Source of the DNA: Bacteroides fragilis
GTDB taxonomy: Bacteria > Bacteroidota > Bacteroidia > Bacteroidales > DTGW01
Assembly: GCA_945889005.1 (NCBI GenBank)
Contig: CAMDBI010000016.1
Span: 24,203-88,202 of the forward strand
Length of the DNA stretch: 64,000 bases
Reading direction: 5' to 3'
Positions 44,725 through 53,584 of the stretch are shown one piece after another. Under the pieces are notes generated by a model. That model was given only the letters and a program-made list of their open reading frames with translations. It was not told the DNA's origin and ran no database searches. Position 1 is the stretch's first letter; each line of letters begins with the position of its first letter. The position numbers were made by a program, and so were the translations under genes.

Positions 44725-46431
44725 ATGGCAAACTTCTATACAGACAATTCAGACCTTAGGTTCCACCTGGAACATCCGTTAATGAAAAAAATTGTTTCTT
44801 TGAAAGAACGCAATTTTGCCGATAAAGATAAATTTGACTATGCACCCAACGATTTCGAGGATGCAATGGACAACTACGAAAAAGTACTCGAAGTCATAGG
44901 CGAAATTTGTGGCGATATTATCGGACCAAACGCTGAAGCCGTAGACCACGATGGTCCTTCGCTCGAAGATGGTCGTGTAAAATACGCACCAGGAACTGTA
45001 GTAAACCTCGATGCTCTTGTTAAATCGGGTTTAATGGGAATTACCCTTCCCCGTCGTTTTGGAGGACTCAATTTCCCAATTACTACTTATGCAATGGCGG
45101 CAGACATGGTTTCACGTGCCGATGCTAGCTTTGTAAATATTTGGGGTTTACAAGATTGTGCCGAAACTATCAACGAATTTGCCACCGAAGAACAACGCCA
45201 ACGCTTTCTTGGTCGTGTTTGTCAGGGCGAAACTATGGCAATGGATTTAACCGAACCCGATGCTGGTTCTGATCTTCAGGCAGTTATGCTCAAAGCGCAT
45301 TACGATGAGAAAAAAGGAACATGGTTGCTCAATGGTGTAAAACGTTTTATAACCAATGGCGATGGACATATCTCGTTAGTTTTGGCTCGTTCAGAAGAAA
45401 ATACAACCGATGGACGCGGTCTTTCTATGTTTATCTACGACAAAAAAAACGGAGGAATGACTGTTCGCCGTATCGAAAATAAACTAGGTATTAAAGGCTC
45501 GCCAACTTGCGAATTGGTTTTCAAAAATGCTCCTGCCGAATTGTGCGGTCAACGCAAATTGGGCCTTATTAAATATGTAATGGCTCTTATGAATGGAGCT
45601 CGTTTGGGTATAGCAGCTCAATCGGTTGGTATTTGCGACGCAGCCTATCGCGAAGCATTAACTTATGCAAAAGACCGCGAACAATTTGGCAAAGCAATTA
45701 TTGTTTTCCCTGCTGTATACGAAATGCTTTCTGTAATGAAAGCTAAACTCGATGCATGCCGTACCTTACTTTATGAAACAAGCAGATATGTCGATGTATA
45801 TAAAATTTACCAACATATTGAAGAAGAGCGACCTTTGACTAAAGATGAAAAAGAAGAAATGAAGAAATACCAAAAAATGGCCGATATGTTTACGCCATTG
45901 GCAAAAGGTTTATCTTCTGAATTTGCAAACCAAAATGCCTACGATTCAATTCAAATACATGGTGGATCGGGCTTTATGAAGGATTATGCTTGTGAACGTA
46001 TTTACCGCGATGCTCGTATTACTTCGATTTACGAAGGTACTACTCAACTTCAGGTTGTAGCTGCAATTCGTTTCGTAACTAATGGATCAATTCTTGCCCA
46101 TATTAAATCGTACGAAGCTGAAGTAGTGAAACCCGAGTTGGAAGGATACCGCCGAATTTTGGCCGAAATGACCAACGAATATGAAGCATCTGTTAAAAAA
46201 GTTGTTGAAGTTGGCAATACAGAATATGTCGATTTTCATGCTCGTCGAATGGTCGAAATGGGCGGATATATTCTAATGGGGCATCTTTTGGTACTCGACA
46301 CAAACCGTCAACACGATTTTTGGAAAACACTCGAAATTTGGTTGAAATATGCTAGAGCTCACAATGCTGCAAATGCAACGTTTATTAAATATTCAAATGT
46401 AAACGATTTGGGTAAGTTTAAAATGGAATAG
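44725..46431 (+). CDS. Acyl-CoA dehydrogenase, long form
   Basis: A 568-residue flavoenzyme that oxidises (or in fermenters reduces) the alpha-beta bond of acyl-CoA with EtfAB as partner. MDLTEPDAGSDLQAV near 173-187 and WLLNGVKRFITNGD near 200-214 are the FAD-domain signatures; QIHGGSGFMKDYACERIYRDARITSIYEGTTQLQ near 411-444 holds the C-terminal signature and the catalytic Glu. It is about 180 residues longer than classic short-chain enzymes because of an N-terminal extension and a C-terminal helical domain, as in many Bacteroidota paralogues. Substrate chain length is open. Confidence 0.9.
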   Translation: MANFYTDNSDLRFHLEHPLMKKIVSLKERNFADKDKFDYAPNDFEDAMDNYEKVLEVIGEICGDIIGPNAEAVDHDGPSLEDGRVKYAPGTVVNLDALVKSGLMGITLPRRFGGLNFPITTYAMAADMVSRADASFVNIWGLQDCAETINEFATEEQRQRFLGRVCQGETMAMDLTEPDAGSDLQAVMLKAHYDEKKGTWLLNGVKRFITNGDGHISLVLARSEENTTDGRGLSMFIYDKKNGGMTVRRIENKLGIKGSPTCELVFKNAPAELCGQRKLGLIKYVMALMNGARLGIAAQSVGICDAAYREALTYAKDREQFGKAIIVFPAVYEMLSVMKAKLDACRTLLYETSRYVDVYKIYQHIEEERPLTKDEKEEMKKYQKMADMFTPLAKGLSSEFANQNAYDSIQIHGGSGFMKDYACERIYRDARITSIYEGTTQLQVVAAIRFVTNGSILAHIKSYEAEVVKPELEGYRRILAEMTNEYEASVKKVVEVGNTEYVDFHARRMVEMGGYILMGHLLVLDTNRQHDFWKTLEIWLKYARAHNAANATFIKYSNVNDLGKFKME

Positions 46432-46452
46432 TTTATTCAAAATATCACAAAC

Positions 46453-46489
46453 AAAAAAGCTTTCTTAATTTTCTAAGAAAGCTTTTTTG
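46453..46489 (+). terminator. Terminator after the acyl-CoA dehydrogenase
   Basis: AAAAAAGCTTTCTTA (46453-46467) pairs with TAAGAAAGCTTTTTT (46474-46488), followed by GTTTT. Confidence 0.8.
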
Positions 46490-46556
46490 TTTTAATCCCA
46501 TCTTTATAATATATCATCAATCAAAAACATGAATTCATCAAAAACGACGAATAAGC

Positions 46557-46588
46557 TGTGGTAAAAGCCGTTATTAATAGTAGTTTTG
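46557..46588 (+). promoter_or_regulatory. Promoter of the tandem paralogue genes
   Basis: TGTG (46557-46560), 20 bases, TAGTTTTG (46581-46588): full -7 box, near match at -33. It lies 21 bases before the first paralogue. Confidence 0.5.
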
Positions 46589-46609
46589 TAACTTAGATAC
46601 CATAAAGTT

Positions 46610-47068
46610 ATGAAAGCGAATTTAAACGAAACCATCAATTTCTTGAAAGAGCAAATAAAAAGCAACCTCGATGAGATTAAGAAAAACGAATCGAAGTTGA
46701 AAGAAATATTATATGTTAAAAAAGAAAACTCAAATTATGCAGCAACACAAATTTTTGAGCAAAACAAAAACTTGTTGATGCAAAATTTTGACATACTCAA
46801 TTTACAACTTTCGCTTTTAAAGGTTGTTAATACAGTTAATTTTGATAGAAAAGGTCCATCAAAACCAATTAATGTTAATTCAAAAATTAATTATATAGAC
46901 TTTTTCAAAGAAACTATAGAAGGTAATCTTGTTTATGATCACAACCATCCTCTTTACAACGACAAGGTTTTTTTCGAAAAACTTTTATCTTTCTTTATGC
47001 AAACCGAAAACTTCGAAATGTGTGCTAGTTTATTAGAACATAAAAAAAACAATTTAGATCTTCAATAA
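46610..47068 (+). CDS. Unknown protein, tandem paralogue 1
   Basis: A 152-residue, lysine- and asparagine-rich, cytoplasmic protein. Residues 1-75 are predicted helical and coiled-coil-like (LKEQIKSNLDEIKKNESKLKEIL). The C-terminal part carries the motif shared by all three neighbours: FFKETIEGNLVYDHNHPLY (residues 98-116) and FEMCASLLEHKK near the end. No known family or catalytic motif is recognised. The next gene begins 2 bases after its stop. Confidence 0.8.
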   Translation: MKANLNETINFLKEQIKSNLDEIKKNESKLKEILYVKKENSNYAATQIFEQNKNLLMQNFDILNLQLSLLKVVNTVNFDRKGPSKPINVNSKINYIDFFKETIEGNLVYDHNHPLYNDKVFFEKLLSFFMQTENFEMCASLLEHKKNNLDLQ

Positions 47069-47070
47069 AT

Positions 47071-47523
47071 ATGGAAACTAAGTTAAAAAATACGCTGGAA
47101 GAACTCAAGTTAAAAATACTTGAAAATCTCGAAACAATTAGACTTAACGACAAAGTGATTTCATTAATGATGGTTACACCTCAAACTACCGAAAAACTGA
47201 ATAAACTAAAAGAAAAATTTGAAGAAAATAAAGAACTTCTCAACGAAAATGTTACCATACTCGACGCTCAATTTAAGATTGTGTCTATGATTAGCAAGTT
47301 CAAATCATCTGACGATACGCAATCTGTTTCTAATATTCAGAAAAATATTAATGAATTATTCAATGAAACCATTACCGGCAAATTGAATTTTGATAAGAAA
47401 CATCCGTTTTATAAAGATCAAGAATTTATAAATCAATTGATTTCACATTATTCGTCTAATGAACAATTTGAAGAATGCAATAAATTATTAGATTTAAAAA
47501 ACGATATCGATAACGTATACTAA
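47071..47523 (+). CDS. Unknown protein, tandem paralogue 2
   Basis: A 150-residue paralogue of the preceding protein: helical N-terminal half (ELKLKILENLETIRLNDKV), then LFNETITGKLNFDKKHPFY near 98-116 and FEECNKLLDLK near 133-143. Length and charge match the first copy. Almost certainly co-translated with it (2-base gap). Confidence 0.8.
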   Translation: METKLKNTLEELKLKILENLETIRLNDKVISLMMVTPQTTEKLNKLKEKFEENKELLNENVTILDAQFKIVSMISKFKSSDDTQSVSNIQKNINELFNETITGKLNFDKKHPFYKDQEFINQLISHYSSNEQFEECNKLLDLKNDIDNVY

Positions 47524-47631
47524 TACAATGTAGTTTAGTAAAGGGTAATTTGACCCCGGCTGGGGGCGCTTGATTATTGGAAATATTACAATCTATAAAC
47601 ATAAAACCCCTGAGGGTTCAACCATTTTTTT

Positions 47632-47749
47632 AAACTATACGACATTTTATACCAAAAGTGTATTTTGTTTTTTTTAGACGAAAGTATGATTTATATCATA
47701 CTTTTTTATGCAAAATATCAAACATTTTGCAATCTTTGTCGTATAGTTT
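47632..47749. repeat. 13-bp inverted repeat around hairpins, before paralogue 3
   Basis: AAACTATACGACA (47632-47644) and TGTCGTATAGTTT (47737-47749) are perfect inverted copies. Between them lie a terminator hairpin (47681-47707) and a second hairpin, GCAAAAT-ATCAAAC-ATTTTGC (47710-47730). This could be an operator or the remains of a small mobile element. Confidence 0.5.
47681..47707 (+). terminator. Terminator after paralogue 2
   Basis: AAAGTATGAT (47681-47690), loop TTAT, ATCATACTTT with more T after it. Confidence 0.65.
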
Positions 47750-47775
47750 TTATCAAAACTAAAAACTGAAAGATT

Positions 47776-48210
47776 ATGATTGCATTGCTCAGGAGCACTT
47801 TGGAAAGCCTCAATTCTATGGTAGTGGAAAATCTCGTCCAAGTTCGTGAAAACGCTAAAGAAATTAATATTTTATCTAGTCAACCCGAAAGCGAAACAAA
47901 CAAACAATTAATAAGAGAGCGTTATTTATACAATAGAAAGTTACTTTCAAAAAATATTGAACATCATGAAGCACAACTACGTGTAGCTCGCGTAATGGAA
48001 AACCACAAACTCTTGGTTGTTAACAAACGATTTGCATCAGAAGCCGATATGTTACAGGAAGTTGTTTCAGGAGAAATAACTTTTAACGAAATTCATCCAA
48101 AATATTACGATATTCAGTTTATTAAAATGCTTATTGAGTTTTATAGGCATAACGACGAATTTGAAAAATGTTTGGAATTGAAAAAACATCTCAAAATTAT
48201 ACTAACATAA
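47776..48210 (+). CDS. Unknown protein, tandem paralogue 3
   Basis: A 144-residue member of the same family, more diverged: helical N-terminal half, then LQEVVSGEITFNEIHPKYYD near 94-113 and FEKCLELKKHLK near 128-139. The conserved HP-x-Y-x-D and FExC positions are kept. It is separated from the first two by 250 bases holding a terminator and inverted repeats, so it is a separate transcript. Its own terminator follows. Confidence 0.78.
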   Translation: MIALLRSTLESLNSMVVENLVQVRENAKEINILSSQPESETNKQLIRERYLYNRKLLSKNIEHHEAQLRVARVMENHKLLVVNKRFASEADMLQEVVSGEITFNEIHPKYYDIQFIKMLIEFYRHNDEFEKCLELKKHLKIILT

Positions 48211-48236
48211 CTTTTCAAGAATAACTTTATTTAAAT

Positions 48237-48268
48237 AAAAAAACTGGGTATTTTATCCGGTTTTTTTA
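48237..48268 (+). terminator. Terminator after paralogue 3, overlapping the next promoter
   Basis: ACTGGGTA (48243-48250), loop TTT, TATCCGGT (48254-48261), flanked by A- and T-runs. The T-run continues into TATTTTTG (48267-48274), a -7 box for the DUF2520 gene. Confidence 0.65.
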
Positions 48269-48288
48269 TTTTTGTACAAAACATCAAT

Positions 48289-49068
48289 ATGATTGAATCG
48301 TGTGTAATTATTGGTAGTGGCAATTTGGCTTACCATATTTCTAAGGCATTTCAGACAACAGACATTAACATACTACAACTTTTCGGAAGAAACGAAGAAA
48401 AGACCAAATCAATAGCACAAAAATTCAACATCCCTTATTGTATCGATGAATTAGATCTCATTTTAGATGCCGATATTTATATTATATGCGTTTCCGATTC
48501 GGCAATTGACCAAGTTGCAGCTATAGATCAATTGAAAAACAAATTTTTAGTACATGTAGCAGGCAGCATAAACATATCTGTTTTAGCAAAATATACCCAA
48601 ACCTATGGTGTAATGTATCCATTACAAACATTTTCTAGCTTTAGAGACTTAAGCTATTCCGAAATCCCTTTTTTTATTGAAGGGTCATCGACTCAAGAAG
48701 AAGATGAACTTACAGAGTTTGTTAAAAACATATCGGAAAAGATTTGCATTATGAACAGTCGAGATCGGCTTTATCTACACTTATCGGCAGTTATAGCAAA
48801 TAATTTTTCAAATCACATGTTTGCCATTGCCGATCAATTATTGAAAAAACATAAGCTCTCATTCGATTATCTTCGCCCACTTATACTCGAAACAGCCCAA
48901 AAAGCTATGATTAGCACACCGTTAGATGCACAAACAGGCCCTGCTGTTAGAAACAACCCAGATGTTATGGCAAAACATATCGAATTGTTGAATGAGCATG
49001 ACGATTGGCAAAAAATATATACTTTTGTAAGTAACAGCATATACAATTTGAGTCAAAACAAACAATGA
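48289..49068 (+). CDS. Rossmann-fold oxidoreductase-like protein with DUF2520
   Basis: A 259-residue protein. The N-terminal NAD(P)-binding fold starts VIIGSGNLAYHISKAF near 6-21, with ADIYIICVSDSAIDQVA near 63-79 and GSINISVLAKY near 94. A helical DUF2520 domain follows from about 130 (LSAVIANNFSNHMFAIADQLL, PLILETAQKAM, TGPAVRNNPDVMAKH). The pattern resembles ketopantoate or P5C reductases; the substrate is unknown. It overlaps the kdsC-like gene by 4 bases, in a four-gene run ending in maf. Confidence 0.85.
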   Translation: MIESCVIIGSGNLAYHISKAFQTTDINILQLFGRNEEKTKSIAQKFNIPYCIDELDLILDADIYIICVSDSAIDQVAAIDQLKNKFLVHVAGSINISVLAKYTQTYGVMYPLQTFSSFRDLSYSEIPFFIEGSSTQEEDELTEFVKNISEKICIMNSRDRLYLHLSAVIANNFSNHMFAIADQLLKKHKLSFDYLRPLILETAQKAMISTPLDAQTGPAVRNNPDVMAKHIELLNEHDDWQKIYTFVSNSIYNLSQNKQ

Positions 49069-49583
49069 ACTATAAAGAAAAACTCTCACAAATAAAAGCT
49101 TTCGTATTTGATGTCGATGGGGTGTTAGGCTCCGATAGAGTTCTGCTAAATCCAGATGGCGAACTTTTACGAACAATGAATATTAAAGACGGTTATTCGA
49201 TGGTATATGCCATGCGTAAAGGCTTCAGATTTGCAATTATTACAGGTGGCACCAACGATTCTATTATTAAAAGGTTTACTAGCTTGGGTGTTCAGGATAT
49301 CTATTTGAAATCGAGCAACAAAATGCATGACTATCTCGACTTTTTGGCCAAATACAATTTGACCGACCATGATATTTTGTACATGGGCGACGACCTGCCC
49401 GATTTAGAAGTTATGCAGAAAGTAGCTATTGCAAGCTGTCCTTCGACTGCGGTAGATGAAATTAAAGAAATAGCTCATTACATATCGCCAATTGCCGGAG
49501 GCGAAGGTGCCGTAAGAGATGTAATACAGCAAGTGCTTAAATCGCAAGGCCGATGGTTAGAACCCGATGCTTTTAAATGGTAA
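49065..49583 (+). CDS. kdsC: KdsC-like HAD phosphatase
   Basis: A 172-residue HAD-superfamily phosphatase without a cap, similar to 3-deoxy-D-manno-octulosonate 8-phosphate phosphatase. FDVDGVLGSD near 15-24 gives the DxD nucleophile motif, ITGGTND near 65 motif II, the Lys of YLKSSNK near 88, and YMGDDLPDLEVM near 106 the metal-binding acidic pair. It would act in Kdo synthesis for lipopolysaccharide; the second motif line GSD in place of the usual TDG is mildly divergent. Confidence 0.85.
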   Translation: MNYKEKLSQIKAFVFDVDGVLGSDRVLLNPDGELLRTMNIKDGYSMVYAMRKGFRFAIITGGTNDSIIKRFTSLGVQDIYLKSSNKMHDYLDFLAKYNLTDHDILYMGDDLPDLEVMQKVAIASCPSTAVDEIKEIAHYISPIAGGEGAVRDVIQQVLKSQGRWLEPDAFKW

Positions 49584-49584
49584 A

Positions 49585-50523
49585 ATGAGAGCATTTTTTC
49601 AGCTTATTCGATGGGTAAACCTTGTAATTATTGCGGTCACAATGATTGTAGTACGCTATATCGTTGTTAAACCTTTACTCGCTTATAGAGAAATTGACCT
49701 GCAAATCGAAAGCTGGGTTTTTAATATAATTATTTTTTCTACTCTTAGTATTACTGCTGCTGGGTATATTATTAACGATTTCTTCGATATCGAAATAGAT
49801 AAAATAAACAAACCCGCCAAAAAGCATTTTAAAGAAAATACACTTTATACATTATATTGGATTTTTAATATTGTTGGTCTTGGAGGAGCTTGTTTTTTAT
49901 ATATTTACTTTAAGAACATCAATATTTTTATTTTTTTCCTTATGGTTTCGGGGGCTTTGTGGTTTTATTCGTCGCAATACAAAAAACAATTGATTGTTGG
50001 TAATTTAATTGTGGCAACACTTACGGCACTTGTTCCCATAATGGTTTTGTGGTTCGATATGTTTGTAATAAAAAATAAATTTGGGGAAAAGTTACAATTG
50101 TTAAATATTGATCTTTCGTATATTATATGGTGGATAGCTGGTTTTTCATTTTTTGCATTTTTACTCACAATGATTCGCGAAATAACTAAAGATATCGAAG
50201 ATTTTGAGGGCGACAAAGCCTATGGATGCAATACAATGCCGGTTGTATTTGGCGTGCACACTACAAAAACTATTATTATTGCGCTGTCAAGTATTGTAAT
50301 AGCTTTATTGATTTATATTTATATCAATTATTTGAGTGATAAACTAACATTGATTTATATTGCTAGTTTTTTAATTTTACCTTTGATTTTTACCATATAT
50401 AAGCTAATTGTTGCCAATAATCAGAAACATTATAATCTCATTAGTTTGCTTTTTAAGTTAATAATGGTATTTGGAATTTGCTACGCATTTGTTGCCTGGT
50501 ATATTTTAGAAAATAATATATAG
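49585..50523 (+). CDS. UbiA-family prenyltransferase
   Basis: A 312-residue membrane protein with about eight helices. The two Asp-rich motifs are NDFFDIEIDKINKPAK near 72-87 and DIEDFEGDKAYGCNTMPVVFG near 202-222, both binding the diphosphate of the prenyl donor through Mg. It is closest in style to geranylgeranylglycerol-phosphate or digeranylgeranyl-type transferases commonly annotated in Bacteroidota. I start at the ATG at 49585, one base after the kdsC stop codon; an upstream start at 49567 would overlap kdsC. Confidence 0.85.
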   Translation: MRAFFQLIRWVNLVIIAVTMIVVRYIVVKPLLAYREIDLQIESWVFNIIIFSTLSITAAGYIINDFFDIEIDKINKPAKKHFKENTLYTLYWIFNIVGLGGACFLYIYFKNINIFIFFLMVSGALWFYSSQYKKQLIVGNLIVATLTALVPIMVLWFDMFVIKNKFGEKLQLLNIDLSYIIWWIAGFSFFAFLLTMIREITKDIEDFEGDKAYGCNTMPVVFGVHTTKTIIIALSSIVIALLIYIYINYLSDKLTLIYIASFLILPLIFTIYKLIVANNQKHYNLISLLFKLIMVFGICYAFVAWYILENNI

Positions 50524-50525
50524 AA

Positions 50526-51113
50526 ATGCTTCTTAATCAGAAAATTAAAGAATACAAAATAGTTTTAGCATCAAAATCGCCCCGCAGACAAATGCTGCTT
50601 AGAGAAATGGGTTTCGATTTTGTGGTCGAAATTCCCCAAGAGGTCGAAGAAAACTATCCTTCGACGCTTATGCCTCGCGAAGTACCTTTGTTTTTGGCAG
50701 AACTCAAAGCCAATGCATTTGGAAGTATCGACAATAAAACAATTCTCGTTACAGCCGATACGATAGTACATATCAATGGTCAAATTCTTGGCAAACCCAT
50801 TGACAAAGAAGATGCTTTTAAAATGATTTCGCTTTTATCGGGCAATGTACACGAAGTATTTACAGGGGTTTGTATCAGAAAAAAAGATAAAATACATTCT
50901 TTCTTAGTTGAAAGTAGCGTTTTTTTCAGAAAGTTGAAAGAAGAGGAAATCTATTATTATATAGATACTTACAAACCTTTCGACAAAGCGGGAGCTTATG
51001 GTGCTCAGGAATGGCTTGGCTATGTAGGTATAGAGCGCATCGAAGGTTCGTATTTCAATGTTATGGGGCTACCTGTACAGAAACTATACGAGGAGTTAGA
51101 AATATTTGTATAA
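50526..51113 (+). CDS. maf: Maf-like nucleoside triphosphate pyrophosphatase
   Basis: A 195-residue protein. VLASKSPRRQMLLREMGFDF near 14-33 is the Maf signature; VTADTIVHINGQILGKP near 78-94 and YKPFDKAGAYGAQEW near 148-162 complete the active site. Maf proteins hydrolyse dTTP, UTP or modified nucleotides. It starts 2 bases after the UbiA stop. Confidence 0.94.
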   Translation: MLLNQKIKEYKIVLASKSPRRQMLLREMGFDFVVEIPQEVEENYPSTLMPREVPLFLAELKANAFGSIDNKTILVTADTIVHINGQILGKPIDKEDAFKMISLLSGNVHEVFTGVCIRKKDKIHSFLVESSVFFRKLKEEEIYYYIDTYKPFDKAGAYGAQEWLGYVGIERIEGSYFNVMGLPVQKLYEELEIFV

Positions 51114-51116
51114 GAA

Positions 51117-52013
51117 TTAATTCTTCAAAAACTTTGGCAATCTGCTGTAAATAAACGAATAGTAAGTCGTAGACTTTGCACCAAATCCTTCATTGAAATA
51201 AGCAACGCCTTTTAACGAAGAGCCTGTAAAATCTAAAATCAGATCGGAGTTTGCATATTTTTTTATAATTGAATCTAATATTAGATGCATGGCACTGTTT
51301 TCTTTACCTTTAGCATTTGAAACGGTTACCGTAAAATATAATCTTGTATCGTATATAAAATAGAAGGCTGCCGATAAAATTTCTTCATTGGAATTAACCG
51401 TAGCAACTATTTCGCCCATTTTTTTACCTATAAAATGTTCGCAAATTTTTTGGAGCGACGAGAAAAAATTTTCTTTCAAACCCGGATTTGAAAAATTTCT
51501 TTTAAAATCGGTAAACTCTTTGGCCGACATTGTATAGCTGAGTCTTAAACCCGATTCATTAGCAACCTTTATATTCCTTATTGTACGTCTCGAATAATTC
51601 TTTGCTAAGACAGAATAATCGCTATTGAGATATAACTCGTGGTTTGTTCTTTTATCAAAAATATGAGAACTATTAATAGGAAGTTGAGGTATGCCGAAAT
51701 TTAAATTGATATATAGAAATCGTGATCTTATTTTTTCAATAAAAATATCTATATGACCGTCATTATTACCAGTATAAACACCTAATTGTTGACAAAGTAC
51801 TGGTTGAATAAGATATTTGATAAATAGTTTTTGTTTTGAAGGTAAAGGCATAATGCTTTCATAATCGCCCATTACCAATGCCTCCCAGCCGGGACTAACC
51901 ATATCGAGATACCACGACAAAGCATATACTCGTTTGTTTACAGACGAATCTATAGTATTATCCCATCTTTTTTTGTCGATCTGATCGTGTTGAAGATAGG
52001 AAATTTTTGACAT
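51117..52013 (-). CDS. GNAT/FemAB-like acyltransferase
   Basis: A 298-residue protein with two acyltransferase-like folds, similar to the peptidoglycan-bridge/FemAB or GNAT_6 type. The segment RRTIRNIKVANESGLRL near 140 resembles the FemAB linker, and AFYFIYDTRLYFTVTVSNAKGKENSAMHLILDSIIKKY near 215-250 has the A/P-loop position (GKENSAM). Substrate unknown; possibly lipid or cell-wall aminoacylation. The ATG at 52013 is preferred over the TTG just upstream. Confidence 0.65.
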   Translation of the reverse strand: MSKISYLQHDQIDKKRWDNTIDSSVNKRVYALSWYLDMVSPGWEALVMGDYESIMPLPSKQKLFIKYLIQPVLCQQLGVYTGNNDGHIDIFIEKIRSRFLYINLNFGIPQLPINSSHIFDKRTNHELYLNSDYSVLAKNYSRRTIRNIKVANESGLRLSYTMSAKEFTDFKRNFSNPGLKENFFSSLQKICEHFIGKKMGEIVATVNSNEEILSAAFYFIYDTRLYFTVTVSNAKGKENSAMHLILDSIIKKYANSDLILDFTGSSLKGVAYFNEGFGAKSTTYYSFIYSRLPKFLKN

Positions 52014-52122
52014 CAATTAGAGTTTTTGATTTTAATTTAATATTGTTGCTAAAGTAGTGATATTATTAGATATTGCTTATTTTAAATATTAAAAAGTTAG
52101 AAAAAAATACCTGATATAGGGG

Positions 52123-52155
52123 ATTGTTTCGTATACATTTTACAAAGTATATTTG
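52123..52155 (+). promoter_or_regulatory. Promoter of the 92-residue protein gene
   Basis: ATTG (52123-52126), 21 bases, TATATTTG (52148-52155), 20 bases before the ATG. Confidence 0.55.
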
Positions 52156-52175
52156 CATTATACAAAATTTTAAAA

Positions 52176-52454
52176 ATGAAAGCAGTATTTGACAAATATA
52201 AGAGAATTGCAGTTTTTTATATAGCTGTATTTCCTTTGTTTGGAAGGAGTTTATATGAAAGATTAAGTTCTAGACTCGATCGTCAGATTTCAATTAGAGA
52301 AAGAAGACGTCAACGTAAATTTGAATTTATAAACGAATACCCTGAAACCAATATATACAATGAGCTTGACCGGTTAATTTACAAAGAAACCGAATTGAGT
52401 CAAGTGAGAGATTACATTACAAACGACTCAGTGAACCTATTAACACTTCGTTAA
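52176..52454 (+). CDS. Small unknown protein
   Basis: A 92-residue, basic protein with one possible membrane segment near the start (IAVFYIAVFPLFG, residues 11-23) followed by a strongly charged region (RLSSRLDRQISIRERRRQRKFEF). No family recognised. A promoter 20 bases upstream and a strong terminator after it support a real single-gene transcript. Confidence 0.65.
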   Translation: MKAVFDKYKRIAVFYIAVFPLFGRSLYERLSSRLDRQISIRERRRQRKFEFINEYPETNIYNELDRLIYKETELSQVRDYITNDSVNLLTLR

Positions 52455-52462
52455 ATAAATTA

Positions 52463-52495
52463 AAAAGATCAGTTTAAAAGCTGATCTTTTTTTTT
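52463..52495. terminator. Bidirectional terminator, 92-aa gene / tsaD
   Basis: AAAAGATCAG (52463-52472) and CTGATCTTTT (52481-52490) with further T; it lies between convergent genes. Confidence 0.8.
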
Positions 52496-52501
52496 GCCCA
52501 A

Positions 52502-53515
52502 TTACATTCGGGCATAAGGTGCAATATCGTGATTCGAAAATAGTTTTTTCTGATACTTAAAATATCCAGTTATTGCAACCATGGCTGCATTGTCTGTAGT
52601 ATATTTGAATTCTGGGATAAAGGCGCTCCATTTTCTTTTTTCGGCTTCGGCTATTACAGCACTACGTAGTTGCGAATTTGCCGAAACTCCTCCTGCAATA
52701 GCAATTTGATTAATTCCTGTAAGTTTCGATGCTTTTACAAGTTTTTCGATAAGAATATCTATTATAGTTGTTTGCAAAGAGGCGCACAAATCGTTTTTAT
52801 ATTTTTCGATAAATCCCGTATCTTCTTTCAGTGCATCTTGCAAGAAATAGAGAAACGAAGTCTTGAGTCCAGAGAAACTAAAGTCGAGATCGTCGATACG
52901 AGGTTTATTAAATGTAAAAGCCAAATTGTTGCCATCTTTAGCAAGTCGGTCAATTATTGGGCCGCCCGGATAGCTCAAACCCATAACTTTGGCACATTTA
53001 TCGAACGCTTCGCCGGCAGCATCATCTATCGTTTGACCAATGATTTCCATTTCCAAGTAGTCTTTTATTACAATCAATTGAGTATGACCACCCGAAACCA
53101 ATAAACATAAAAAAGGGAATTTAGGCAATGTTTTTTCTTTTCCTTTTTCCTGTATAAAATGCACCAATAAATGTGCCTGCAAGTGGTTAACATCAATTAA
53201 TGGGATATTTCTTGCCATCGAAAATCCTTTTGCAAAAGAAGTGCCTACGAGCAAAGAGCCGAGAAGGCCAGGACCATTGGTGAAGGCAACAGCATTGATT
53301 TCAGATGGATCGATATTTGCCATTTTGATAGCCTGATCGACTACTGGTATAATGTTTTGTTGGTGTGCACGCGATGCCAACTCGGGAACCACGCCTCCAT
53401 AGGCTTCGTGAACCTTTTGACTTGTAATGAGGTTAGATAACAGATATCCATCTTGTATAATTGATGCTGAAGTATCATCGCACGATGATTCTATTCCCAA
53501 AATTGTTAAACCCAT
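52502..53515 (-). CDS. tsaD: tRNA N6-adenosine threonylcarbamoyltransferase
   Basis: A 337-residue enzyme of the t6A pathway, universal in bacteria. GIESSCDDTSASI near 7-19, the metal-binding VNHLQAHLLVH near 109-119 (H-x3-H), LLVSGGHTQLI near 140, and AIAGGVSANSQLR near 271 are all present. Divergent from the TamB-type gene, with 69 bases between the two starts, a gene order common in Bacteroidota. Confidence 0.96.
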   Translation of the reverse strand: MGLTILGIESSCDDTSASIIQDGYLLSNLITSQKVHEAYGGVVPELASRAHQQNIIPVVDQAIKMANIDPSEINAVAFTNGPGLLGSLLVGTSFAKGFSMARNIPLIDVNHLQAHLLVHFIQEKGKEKTLPKFPFLCLLVSGGHTQLIVIKDYLEMEIIGQTIDDAAGEAFDKCAKVMGLSYPGGPIIDRLAKDGNNLAFTFNKPRIDDLDFSFSGLKTSFLYFLQDALKEDTGFIEKYKNDLCASLQTTIIDILIEKLVKASKLTGINQIAIAGGVSANSQLRSAVIAEAEKRKWSAFIPEFKYTTDNAAMVAITGYFKYQKKLFSNHDIAPYARM

Positions 53516-53533
53516 TATCTGCTTTTTTGAATT

Positions 53534-53564
53534 TTTGGTTCAGTTTTTGCTAGCTCTAATTTTG
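53534..53564 (+). promoter_or_regulatory. Promoter of tamB
   Basis: TTTG (53534-53537), 19 bases, TAATTTTG (53557-53564). The transcript should start near 53570, only about 15 bases before the inferred first codon at 53585. Confidence 0.65.
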
Positions 53565-53584
53565 CATTTTAATTCTGTAAAAGT

